Shown: positions 17,287-24,804 of the stretch, one piece after another
How the letters are laid out: every line of letters begins with the position of its first letter
Numbering within the stretch: the stretch's first letter is position 1
DNA from: Lachnospiraceae bacterium MA2020
GTDB lineage: Bacteria > Bacillota > Clostridia > Lachnospirales > Lachnospiraceae
Direction: 5' to 3'
Length of the DNA: 64,000 bases
Assembly: GCA_000746015.1 (NCBI GenBank)
Contig: KN050797.1
Location: 116,675 to 180,674 of the forward strand
The notes under the pieces: generated by a model
What the model was told of the DNA's origin: nothing
Databases searched by the model: none
The model's input: only the letters and a program-made list of their open reading frames with translations
Program-made: the position numbers and the translations under genes

Positions 17287-18000
17287 ATGACTGAAAAAAG
17301 CAAGTACACTATACTGATAGCAGAGGATGACAAAGACATAGTAGAGATACTTAAGCTCTACCTTGAAAAAGCTGAGTTTGACGTTGTGACTGCATATGAT
17401 GGCATGGAGGCATTGGCTAAGCTTAGATATCATGAAGTAGATCTTTGTATTTTTGACGTAATGATGCCGCGTCTTGACGGTTTTTCACTTGTACAGGAAG
17501 TGAGAAAGGAGAAAAACCTTCCTATCATCATTCTTTCTGCAAAGAGCCAGGATGATGATAAGATTCATGGCCTTGATATAGGCGCAGATGACTATCTTAC
17601 AAAGCCGTTTAATCCGGAGGAAGTAGTTGCCAGAGTCAGAGCGGCTTTGAGAAGATTTTATAAGCTGAATGATATGAATGCGCAGGAAGATCAGCCTGTG
17701 ATCTTAAAGATAGGCGAGCTTGAGCTTAATCTTGAAGAAATGAAGTGCTTAAAAAATGGAGAAGAGATATCTCTGACACCTATGGAGTATAAGATACTTA
17801 AGCTTCTTATGAATAAGCCGGGCAGGGTGTTTACACGTATGCAGATGTATGAGAGTATTTGCGGTGAATATTTTGAGTCAGATGAAAATACGATGATGGT
17901 ACACATCTCAAAGCTGAGAGACAGGATCGAGGATGATCCTAAGAAGCCTAAGTACTTAAAGACTGTAAGGGGATTAGGCTATAAATTTGAAAGGGTATAA
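17287..18000 (+). CDS. OmpR/PhoB-family response regulator
   Basis: A 237-residue two-domain regulator. The receiver has the acidic pair (IAEDDKDIV), the phospho-accepting Asp in CIFDVMMPRLDG, the Ser in ILSAKSQ, and the Lys in YLTKPF. The C-terminal winged helix is typical: EISLTPMEYKILKLLMNKPG and the closing VRGLGYKFE. It is 12 bp after the permease and 6 bp before its histidine kinase, so it most likely controls this same operon, for which an 11-bp-period direct repeat lies at the promoter. Confidence 0.95.
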   Translation: MTEKSKYTILIAEDDKDIVEILKLYLEKAEFDVVTAYDGMEALAKLRYHEVDLCIFDVMMPRLDGFSLVQEVRKEKNLPIIILSAKSQDDDKIHGLDIGADDYLTKPFNPEEVVARVRAALRRFYKLNDMNAQEDQPVILKIGELELNLEEMKCLKNGEEISLTPMEYKILKLLMNKPGRVFTRMQMYESICGEYFESDENTMMVHISKLRDRIEDDPKKPKYLKTVRGLGYKFERV

Positions 18001-18006
18001 CAGCAC

Positions 18007-19605
18007 ATGCCAAAGGGATTTGTCAATAATCGCAGCTGCAAAGGAAGCCTGTATTCGCTTGTGTTCAGAGGATATATCATATTTGTACTATTAGGTGTTT
18101 TGATAGTACTTCTCATGCTGTATATATCAGATTATTTTAATAATAAGTACAGTCAGGCTCCGGACATTAATGAGCTATTAAAAAATGCACAGTCTGTTGA
18201 AAATACGCATTATGACAGCTTAAATATAGACCGATTTGTGGGAGCAGGCGGATATATAGAAGTGCTTAATGAGAATGCTGATATTATATATACCAGTGAT
18301 GATTCAAAAAAGAATACATATAGTAAAGATACACTGCGATTTATAGAGGACGTTAATGCCGAGATATTTTATACGGTAGAAAAGCTTAATGGCAAAGATA
18401 ATGTCCGATATGAAGTAAAGCGTTACCGTATGCCAAAAGAGGATGACCAGATGGTCGAGGCAAATGGAATTGCCCTGATAGATGAAAATAAAAAGATAGT
18501 ATATACAAACATGAACCTTGGCTCGGATGAGCTTTCACAAAATGTACTCGATGTGCTGCTTAGCTATGAAGATATGCTTTATCTTACAAAGTATAAGTTT
18601 ACTGCGCCGGAGGGAGATACCAGATATTTACTGCTTCATATCGATCCTTTTTCGAGAAATAATCCCGAAGGTGCCAGACGAATAACTTTTGGAATTTTTG
18701 TCGGAATGATCATTGCAATAGTTGCGATAACGACCATGTACACGCTTAAAGTGACGAGGATGGTCATGAAGCCGCTGAGACTCCTGCAGAATGCGATGGA
18801 TAATCTGAGATATGGCAAGCAGCCGGGTACACCGGATTATGAAGGACCGAAGGAGTTTGTCGGAATATTTAATACTTATGACGAGATGACTGCAAGACTT
18901 CACGAAAGTGAGCAGGAAAAAGAGAGGGTAGAGGCAGACAGGCAGCGGATGCTTGCGGATATCTCACATGACCTCAAAACACCTGTGACTGTCATACAAG
19001 GATATGCGAGTGCCGTTGCAGATGGCCTTATATCAGAGGAGTCACAGCAACAGTATCTGAGAATTATAGCGAACAAGGCAGATCTGCTTTCAGAGCTTAT
19101 AAATTCGTTTTATGAGTTCAGCCGTATCGAGCATCCCGAGTTTGAGCTGACACGGGAAGATGGAGATATATGCGAGTACTTAAGGGAGTACCTGGCAGAG
19201 AAATATGATGAGCTTACTTTAGCCGGATTTGATCTTGATACAGATATTCCGGAAGAAAAGATAAAATACAGCTTTGATCATATGCAATTAAAAAGAGTGT
19301 TTGAAAATCTTATCGTCAATTCGATAAAGCACAATAAAGAAGGAACCGTCATATATGCCACTATCAAAAGATTGGGCGATAAGATCGTGATCAATATCGG
19401 AGATAATGGAAATGGTATTCCTGAAGAACTCAAATCTACTATATTTGACCCATTTGTTGTTGGCAATAAGTCGAGAACAAGCGGACAGGGTACAGGACTG
19501 GGGCTAGCAATAGCAAAAAAAATCGTGGAGGCACATGGTGGTACGATAGCGCTCATAGATGATAAGAAGAATCAGTGGAAAACATTGTATGAGATAGTAT
19601 TGTGA
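18007..19605 (+). CDS. Sensor histidine kinase of the export operon
   Basis: A 532-residue membrane kinase. Order: membrane segment about 18-42, an extracytoplasmic domain of about 180 residues, a second segment about 226-246, HAMP (MKPLRLLQNAMDNL), HisKA with His321 in DISHDLKTPVTV, and a HATPase_c domain with the N box (LIVNSIKHNKEG), DNGNGIPEE and GTGLGLAIAKKIVE. The large external domain separates it from short-loop BceS-type sensors, so it probably senses a ligand directly. It follows the regulator by 6 bp and ends at a strong terminator, making it the last gene of the MFP-MacB operon. Confidence 0.94.
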   Translation: MPKGFVNNRSCKGSLYSLVFRGYIIFVLLGVLIVLLMLYISDYFNNKYSQAPDINELLKNAQSVENTHYDSLNIDRFVGAGGYIEVLNENADIIYTSDDSKKNTYSKDTLRFIEDVNAEIFYTVEKLNGKDNVRYEVKRYRMPKEDDQMVEANGIALIDENKKIVYTNMNLGSDELSQNVLDVLLSYEDMLYLTKYKFTAPEGDTRYLLLHIDPFSRNNPEGARRITFGIFVGMIIAIVAITTMYTLKVTRMVMKPLRLLQNAMDNLRYGKQPGTPDYEGPKEFVGIFNTYDEMTARLHESEQEKERVEADRQRMLADISHDLKTPVTVIQGYASAVADGLISEESQQQYLRIIANKADLLSELINSFYEFSRIEHPEFELTREDGDICEYLREYLAEKYDELTLAGFDLDTDIPEEKIKYSFDHMQLKRVFENLIVNSIKHNKEGTVIYATIKRLGDKIVINIGDNGNGIPEELKSTIFDPFVVGNKSRTSGQGTGLGLAIAKKIVEAHGGTIALIDDKKNQWKTLYEIVL

Positions 19606-19611
19606 AATAGT

Positions 19612-19675
19612 GATCCGTTGTTATGTTTAAAATGACATTTGTCATTTAGAATATAGCAAACGGATCTTTTTATTT
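19612..19675 (+). terminator. Terminator of the MacB/two-component operon
   Basis: GATCCGTT (19612-19619) pairs with AACGGATC (19659-19666), followed by TTTTTATTTG. An inner perfect hairpin, AAATGACA/TGTCATTT (19629-19646), is nested in the loop. Confidence 0.8.
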
Positions 19676-19818
19676 GTCACATACGTTACATGTATACAAA
19701 TTAGAACAACAAAATTAAGAGAATATGTTGATTTTCTAAAATTTTATTTATAAAATGTATACTCGGTAAAAACAATTTTGAAAGACTTTTTGGTGGTTTT
19801 AATTATTTGGGGTCTAAC

Positions 19819-21258
19819 GTGAGTAGTTTGTATTATTTTCCACTGTTATGCACAATGGTAGTTTTTGTGATAAAGAATGTATTGTGTATTGTAAAATGTT
19901 CTTCTTTAAAAGAAAGGATAGCTAAGGGTTTTTTACTTATTCCATGTACCTTTGAATTTTGGCTGATGGCTTTTAGATATTTTGTATATCCAAAAGTATA
20001 TCGTTTTTCGTTAACGCACGATATTTTAGGGTTGTCATTAATAATAAAATACAATGCCTTATGGCTGCTGGCGCTGCTTGCAGTACAGCCTTTTATATTA
20101 TATGCGTACCATAAGATCGCAAAAGTAAAGTTTGGTATAACGCTTGGTATGTATGCTGAGTTTGTAGCACTTGATTGCCTTGGTATGCTGTTTTATGATA
20201 ATCTGGCGATGCGTATGCTGGTTGAAAGCATGCTGCTCTTATATGGATATCTTCTCATATGCAGAGAGCTGCCGTATGTACTTGAGCATGAGTCACGATA
20301 TAAGGCTCCACTGTATGTCAGAGCATTATTTTTGATAATACCTCTGTATATCAGTTTTCCTATAGTAACAAATGCTATAATGATGGAGAGCAGCAAGTCA
20401 GCATCTATAATCATGATAGTGTCTGCAAGGCTAATGGCTATATTTTTGCATATCAGCTCGATTTTATTTATAAGGGTAATGATAAAATCGATCAAACAGT
20501 CAATTAATCTTCAGAATACTATTATTGAACGAGATAAGCTTAATCAGCAGCTTATAGATGAACAGGCAAATATTGTTATGACTTTCAGCGAGATCACTGA
20601 AAACAAGTCAGGCGAGACGGGACAGCACGTAAAGCGTGTAGGCGAGTATTGTGCAGTGCTTGCTCGTGAGCTTGGCTTTGATGATGAATACGCTAAGCAG
20701 ATAAGGCTTGCGTCAATGATGCATGATATAGGAAAGCTCATGATCCCTAATGAGATCATAGAAAAGCCGGGCAAGCTCACTAACATGGAGTTTGCAGTCA
20801 TGCAGCAGCATGTAGCATATGGTGCAGAGTTATTAAATAATACTGAAGGAAGCATCTTGAAGCTTGCAAAGAATATTGCGCTTGAACATCATGAAAGATG
20901 GGATGGAAAGGGCTATATATATGGGCTTGTCGGTGATGAGATACATATCGAGGCCCAGATGGCAGCGGTCGCAGACGTATTTGATGCATTGACAAGCAGA
21001 AGGTCATATAAGAATGCATGGAGCTGCGATGATGCAAGGGATGAGATACTTAAGGGAAGAGGAACACAGTTCTCTCCTGTATGTGTCGATGCTTTTATCA
21101 ATCGTTATGACGAGTTTGTCGAGATAAGAAAGCAGTATCCGGATAATGATGATCTGCCGGTTCTGCAGGTTATAAATGGAAATGCAAATTTAAATAAAAT
21201 CAGTACCGCTTATATGCAGCCAGAGCATTCTGCTGCGGATGTTGCAGCCATTGAATAA
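19819..21258 (+). CDS. Membrane protein with HD-GYP-type domain (GYP changed to GYI)
   Basis: HD-GYP domains break down cyclic di-GMP. Here about 235 N-terminal residues form several hydrophobic helices (probably seven), followed by a short linker helix and the HD domain. The catalytic HD pair is at about residues 302-303 in MMHDIGKLMIP, the HHERWDGKGY motif is intact, and ADVFDALTSRRSYK follows. The name-giving GYP reads GYI, with the rest of the signature conserved. The start was set at GTG 19819 because the GGGG site at 19809-19812 is 6 bases upstream; a TTG at 19807 lies within that site. It is monocistronic between terminators. Activity is likely retained, but the GYI change should be tested. 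Confidence 0.88.
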   Translation: MSSLYYFPLLCTMVVFVIKNVLCIVKCSSLKERIAKGFLLIPCTFEFWLMAFRYFVYPKVYRFSLTHDILGLSLIIKYNALWLLALLAVQPFILYAYHKIAKVKFGITLGMYAEFVALDCLGMLFYDNLAMRMLVESMLLLYGYLLICRELPYVLEHESRYKAPLYVRALFLIIPLYISFPIVTNAIMMESSKSASIIMIVSARLMAIFLHISSILFIRVMIKSIKQSINLQNTIIERDKLNQQLIDEQANIVMTFSEITENKSGETGQHVKRVGEYCAVLARELGFDDEYAKQIRLASMMHDIGKLMIPNEIIEKPGKLTNMEFAVMQQHVAYGAELLNNTEGSILKLAKNIALEHHERWDGKGYIYGLVGDEIHIEAQMAAVADVFDALTSRRSYKNAWSCDDARDEILKGRGTQFSPVCVDAFINRYDEFVEIRKQYPDNDDLPVLQVINGNANLNKISTAYMQPEHSAADVAAIE

Positions 21259-21274
21259 ATAAACTGATAAAATT

Positions 21275-21308
21275 AGCATGTCGTTAGTTGACGGCATGCT
21301 TTTTTTTA
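21275..21308 (+). terminator. Terminator after the HD-GYP gene
   Basis: AGCATGTCGT (21275-21284) pairs with ACGGCATGCT (21291-21300) with one G-U wobble, followed by a run of seven T. Confidence 0.9.
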
Positions 21309-21348
21309 ATTACAATCTAAGGAAAACTTAAATGCGGAGGGTTAAAAA

Positions 21349-21852
21349 GTGGAGCTTTGGGATATTTATGACGAGAATAAGCAGCTTACAGGACGTACTA
21401 TGGTGAGAAATGACTGGAATATGCAGCCGGGCGATTTTCATCTTACAGTACTTGGAGCAATCAAAAGGCCGGATGGAAAGTATCTTGTGACCAAGCGCTC
21501 CATGGATAAGGAATGGGCTCCCGGAGCCTGGGAGATACCGGGCGGCGGCGTAAGAGCAGGAGAGACTTCAGAGGATGCAGTAAAGCGTGAGATACTTGAA
21601 GAAACCGGTATTGATGTAAACGGTGCAAAGGGCGGATATGAGTTTACTTATAAGAGAGTAAATCCGGAAGAGAAGAACAATTACTTCGTTGATGTATATT
21701 GTTATGAACTTGATTTTGACGAAAAGGATGTTACTGCGCAGGAAGAAGAAACGGCAGGTTTTGCAATTGTTACTCTTGATGAGATAAAGGAACATGCGGA
21801 TAAGAAAATGTTCTTGCATTACGACAGTATTAAACAAATATTCAGAAAATGA
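21349..21852 (+). CDS. Nudix hydrolase (IPP-isomerase-like subgroup)
   Basis: The Nudix box is complete, from GGVRAGETSEDAVKREI through LEETGI, fitting Gx5Ex7REUxEExGU. Nudix enzymes cleave nucleoside diphosphates linked to another group. The N-terminus (MELWDIYDENKQLTGRTM) resembles the subgroup that includes isopentenyl-diphosphate-isomerase-like Nudix proteins, but the IPP isomerase Cys/Glu signature is not evident. The start is GTG at 21349, with GGAGGG at 21336-21341 seven bases upstream. It sits alone between the HD-GYP terminator and the chemoreceptor leader. Substrate unknown; household cleaning of damaged nucleotides is typical. Confidence 0.9.
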   Translation: MELWDIYDENKQLTGRTMVRNDWNMQPGDFHLTVLGAIKRPDGKYLVTKRSMDKEWAPGAWEIPGGGVRAGETSEDAVKREILEETGIDVNGAKGGYEFTYKRVNPEEKNNYFVDVYCYELDFDEKDVTAQEEETAGFAIVTLDEIKEHADKKMFLHYDSIKQIFRK

Positions 21853-21937
21853 TTGTATTTTTTTGTGTAATTAGTACAAATTATTAGACCTCAGTGTTAA
21901 AATATCTATGTATGATGCTGTTAGTGAATAGACTAAG

Positions 21938-22027
21938 GCTTATCTAGGAGCCAGATACCGTTCGAAGTTGCGAAGCAGCGAGATTACGGGATCGGCCCCG
22001 AACGGATTTTGGTACATAATAATCTGG
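21938..22027 (+). ncRNA. Candidate structured leader RNA upstream of the chemoreceptor gene
   Basis: Nested complementarity is visible. An outer helix pairs CCAGAT (21951-21956) with ATCTGG (22022-22027). A second helix pairs CCGTTCG (21958-21964) with CGAACGG (21999-22005). Inside that are a GTTGC/GCAGC hairpin (21967-21979) and a GGG/CCC hairpin (21988-21998). A mutually exclusive alternative hairpin is GGCT(21938-21941)/AGCC(21949-21952). The ribosome site AGGAGGGG follows at 22037-22044. I do not recognise a known riboswitch class; the c-di-GMP-I core is absent. It could be a riboswitch-like leader of unknown ligand. Confidence 0.55.
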
Positions 22028-22049
22028 AGTTATTCTAGGAGGGGTGTAC

Positions 22050-24167
22050 ATGGACGCTGTAAAACGGTCTGATAAGGCTGGCAAAGGGAAAGGCAGTAAA
22101 AAAAGAAGAACCAGTTTAAAATTCAAGATGCTAGGCGGAACGCTTGGAATTGTTGCCGTCGGTATGGTATTGCTCATGTTGTTGAGTGTTAATACCTGCG
22201 CGTCTTTTTTGAAGCAACAAATCAATGACACTGCTGATGCAGAGCTTAGGGCCAATGTCAATGATGTAAATGGTACTCTTGAAGAATTCCGTATAACGGC
22301 TATGGATATATCAAGGGTGGTATCAAATTCCTACAAAACAACCGATATCAATGTCTATAAAGACTCAATTACAGAAATCATAAATGGCAACGATATGATA
22401 CTTGGAAGCGGTCTATGGTTTGAGCCAAATGTATTTGATGCCAATGAAAAGTACATGGGACCGTATTGGTACAAAGATGGCGGCAAAATAGTTGAAACAT
22501 ACGATTATAGTAATGAAGATTATGATTATTTTAATCAGGAGTACTATACTAATGCAAAGGCAATAAAGTCTTTGGATGCGGTTATTACTGATCCTTATTA
22601 TGATGATACATCAGGTATCATAATGTCCACATGTTCAGCGCCTATATTTGATCCTGAGAGTGGCGCATACATTGGGTGCGTGACTGTAGATATGTCACTC
22701 GACAGTATAGAAGAGACTATCTCGGCAATTAGCTTTGGCGATGATGGACCGGCTATGCTGACAGACAGCAAAGGTGTGTACCTCTATGATGATGACACTT
22801 CAAAGGTCACAGATGGTAAGAATATCACTGAAGAGACAGATCCTTCATTTGCTGCGGCCGGCAAGGAGATAATGGCGGGCGAAAAGGGTATTATAACTTA
22901 TAAGGATAACGGAGTAGCATATACCGGATATTATTCAGTTATTCCAAAGGTAAACTGGCATCTTATACTGAAAGTACCTACAAAGCAGAATGAGGCACCT
23001 ATCTTCCGGCTTGCAAATCAGATGATAGCGCTTTCCGTACTCGTACTTATTGTATGTGCTATAGTAATACTCCTGCTCATAAGCAAAGTCGTAAATCAGA
23101 TAGTCAAGATACAGAAGTTTACAAATCAGCTTGCAGAAGGCAATTTCACTATTGCCAAGCTTTCGTCAAAGAGCAATGATGAGATAGGTCAGATGTCGGA
23201 TTCTCTTGATGACATGTATGAAAGCAACAAAAGCATAATCAATAAGATTGCAGACAGCTCAGAGCTTGTAAATGAAACAAGTGAAAATCTTACCGGAGTT
23301 GCAGGCAGCTTAAATGAGCAGTTTTCATCTATACGTGAAAAGCTCGCCAATATGAACGATGCAATGATGTCAATGAGTGCTGCTACTGAGGAAGTAAATG
23401 CATCGGTGCAGGAGATAAATGCGTCTATAGAGCACCTTTCGGCTGAGACGCAGACGACTACAAGTAATGCTTCGAGCATCAATAAAAAGGCAAGCAGTGT
23501 AGAGGAGAGAAGCAGGCTGGCATATGAAAATGCGATAAGTATAGCAAAAACCAGAGGTAAAGAGCTTGAGACGGCAGCTGCTAAGGCTGATATAGTACAT
23601 GACATAGGTGATCTTGCAAGTACGATCGCTGAGATAGCAGAGCAGATCAATCTTTTGTCACTCAATGCGTCTATTGAGGCTGCAAGAGCCGGTGAGCATG
23701 GCAAGGGCTTTGCAGTTGTGGCAACTGAGATAAATAAGCTTGCTACAGAGACCGCTGAGGCTGTAGAAAAGATCCAGATGACGGTAGACGGTGTGCAAAA
23801 TGCATTCCAGTCGCTTGCAAACAGCTCTACAGAGCTTTTGGAATTTGTTAAAGATACAGTATCTCCTGACTATGATTACTTTGCAGGTATAGGCAAGGAA
23901 TACGGAGCAGATGCAACTACATTTGGTAAGGCAGCTGAAAAGATTGATGTCATGGTTGACAATATCAGACGCTCTATCAATGAAGTAAGTACTGCAATAC
24001 AGAATATTGCAGAATCTGCGACGGATTCGGCTGCACATAGCTCTGAGATCGTAGAAACTGTAAATGAAGTATCGGAAGTTATTGGCAATGTAACAAATAT
24101 GTCAAATGAACAGGAAAATGTAGCAGTTGACCTTAATGGGGTCGTAGGACAGTTTAAACTTAAATAA
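22050..24167 (+). CDS. Methyl-accepting chemotaxis protein with dCache-type sensor
   Basis: A 705-residue chemoreceptor. Order: a short basic N-terminus (KKRRTSLKFK), membrane segment about 27-50, a large external sensor about 55-320 resembling double Cache (LGSGLWFEPNVFDANEKYMG, DPYYDDTSG), a second segment about 322-345, HAMP, and the cytoplasmic signalling coiled coil. The receptor tip is canonical: NLLSLNASIEAARAGEHGKG then FAVVATEINKLATETAEA. It would signal to CheA/CheW (not in the window). dCache sensors usually bind small metabolites such as amino acids. ATG 22050 was chosen over GTG 22044, which overlaps the AGGAGGGG site. A structured leader precedes it. Confidence 0.93.
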   Translation: MDAVKRSDKAGKGKGSKKRRTSLKFKMLGGTLGIVAVGMVLLMLLSVNTCASFLKQQINDTADAELRANVNDVNGTLEEFRITAMDISRVVSNSYKTTDINVYKDSITEIINGNDMILGSGLWFEPNVFDANEKYMGPYWYKDGGKIVETYDYSNEDYDYFNQEYYTNAKAIKSLDAVITDPYYDDTSGIIMSTCSAPIFDPESGAYIGCVTVDMSLDSIEETISAISFGDDGPAMLTDSKGVYLYDDDTSKVTDGKNITEETDPSFAAAGKEIMAGEKGIITYKDNGVAYTGYYSVIPKVNWHLILKVPTKQNEAPIFRLANQMIALSVLVLIVCAIVILLLISKVVNQIVKIQKFTNQLAEGNFTIAKLSSKSNDEIGQMSDSLDDMYESNKSIINKIADSSELVNETSENLTGVAGSLNEQFSSIREKLANMNDAMMSMSAATEEVNASVQEINASIEHLSAETQTTTSNASSINKKASSVEERSRLAYENAISIAKTRGKELETAAAKADIVHDIGDLASTIAEIAEQINLLSLNASIEAARAGEHGKGFAVVATEINKLATETAEAVEKIQMTVDGVQNAFQSLANSSTELLEFVKDTVSPDYDYFAGIGKEYGADATTFGKAAEKIDVMVDNIRRSINEVSTAIQNIAESATDSAAHSSEIVETVNEVSEVIGNVTNMSNEQENVAVDLNGVVGQFKLK

Positions 24168-24241
24168 TTGACGGATGCATAATTATCCTTTATAGTTATT
24201 TTTGGATAATGTATCCAAAGGGTTTCTATTGTTATAGTGAT

Positions 24242-24327
24242 GCGCACAGATGCACAGATGTAGTTGCTGCTTTGCAGCGTGCATCTGGCGCGAGTAAACG
24301 ACCAAAGTAGTACTTTTGTCGTTTACT
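24242..24327 (+). other. Two adjacent strong hairpins in the PilZ leader
   Basis: Hairpin 1 pairs GCGC (24242-24245) and CAGATGCAC (24247-24255) with GTGCATCTG (24279-24287) and GCGC (24288-24291), leaving one bulged A, with an inner GCTGC/GCAGC stem (24266-24278). Hairpin 2 pairs AGTAAACGAC (24293-24302) with GTCGTTTACT (24318-24327), continuing as AAAGT/ACTTT. Neither has a T-tract, so they are not simple terminators. They end about 11 bases before the ribosome site of the PilZ gene. The function is unknown; control of PilZ translation or mRNA processing is possible. Confidence 0.6.
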
Positions 24328-24351
24328 AATAAGTTTAGAGAGGGCGAGTAA

Positions 24352-24732
24352 ATGGCTACAGATAACAGAGAATTTGGTGTTGAGCGCAGGAAGTATAAGA
24401 GAATGGATCTCGATGTTCGCATCAAGCTGACAAGGATTGACAACAGCGATGAGAGCGGTGAGATACCGGTAGAGATACTGGATATATCGAGAGCCGGCAT
24501 TGGTTTCTTCTGTGAGAAGGAGCTCGTTAATGGAGCAGTTTATCAGACAGAGATCAGGATCTGGACAGGCGATACTATTTCAGCGTTCATCAACCTTGTA
24601 AGAGTAAGCAGACAGGAAAATGGAAATATTTACGGAGGCATTTTTGTTGGAATGCCTGAAGCAGACTGGTGCCGTATCGGCGTGTATGAAACTTATCAGG
24701 ACTACGACGAGAATGGCCTAAAGGAAAAATGA
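24352..24732 (+). CDS. PilZ-domain protein (c-di-GMP receptor)
   Basis: A stand-alone 126-residue PilZ domain, which binds cyclic di-GMP. Both binding motifs are there: the arginine motif ERRKYKRM (RxxxR, residues about 10-17) and DISRAGIGF (DxSxxG). There is no YcgR N-terminal domain. GAGAGGG lies 8 bases before the ATG. It lies between the chemoreceptor and a FIST-domain kinase and ends at its own terminator, so it is probably monocistronic with the structured leader described above. In motile clostridia such proteins adjust flagella or surface behaviour; the partner is unknown. Confidence 0.92.
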   Translation: MATDNREFGVERRKYKRMDLDVRIKLTRIDNSDESGEIPVEILDISRAGIGFFCEKELVNGAVYQTEIRIWTGDTISAFINLVRVSRQENGNIYGGIFVGMPEADWCRIGVYETYQDYDENGLKEK

Positions 24733-24739
24733 TTTCAGA

Positions 24740-24783
24740 GGGAAATCTCAGTAGGGTAGCTGAGATTTCCCTTTTTCTTTTGC
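24740..24783 (+). terminator. Terminator after the PilZ gene
   Basis: GGGAAATCTCAG (24740-24751) and CTGAGATTTCCC (24760-24771) are perfect complements with an 8-base loop, followed by TTTTTCTTTT. Confidence 0.95.
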
Positions 24784-24804
24784 TGATTATGGGGGGACTT
24801 GTAT

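Noticed and set aside
21938-22044. Known c-di-GMP-I (GEMM) riboswitch before the chemoreceptor
   Set aside because: The conserved CACGCACAGGGCAAACC-type core is missing; kept only as an unclassified leader.
23189-23704. 171-codon minus-strand frame over the chemoreceptor gene
   Set aside because: Mirror of the repetitive coiled-coil coding sequence; no independent signal.
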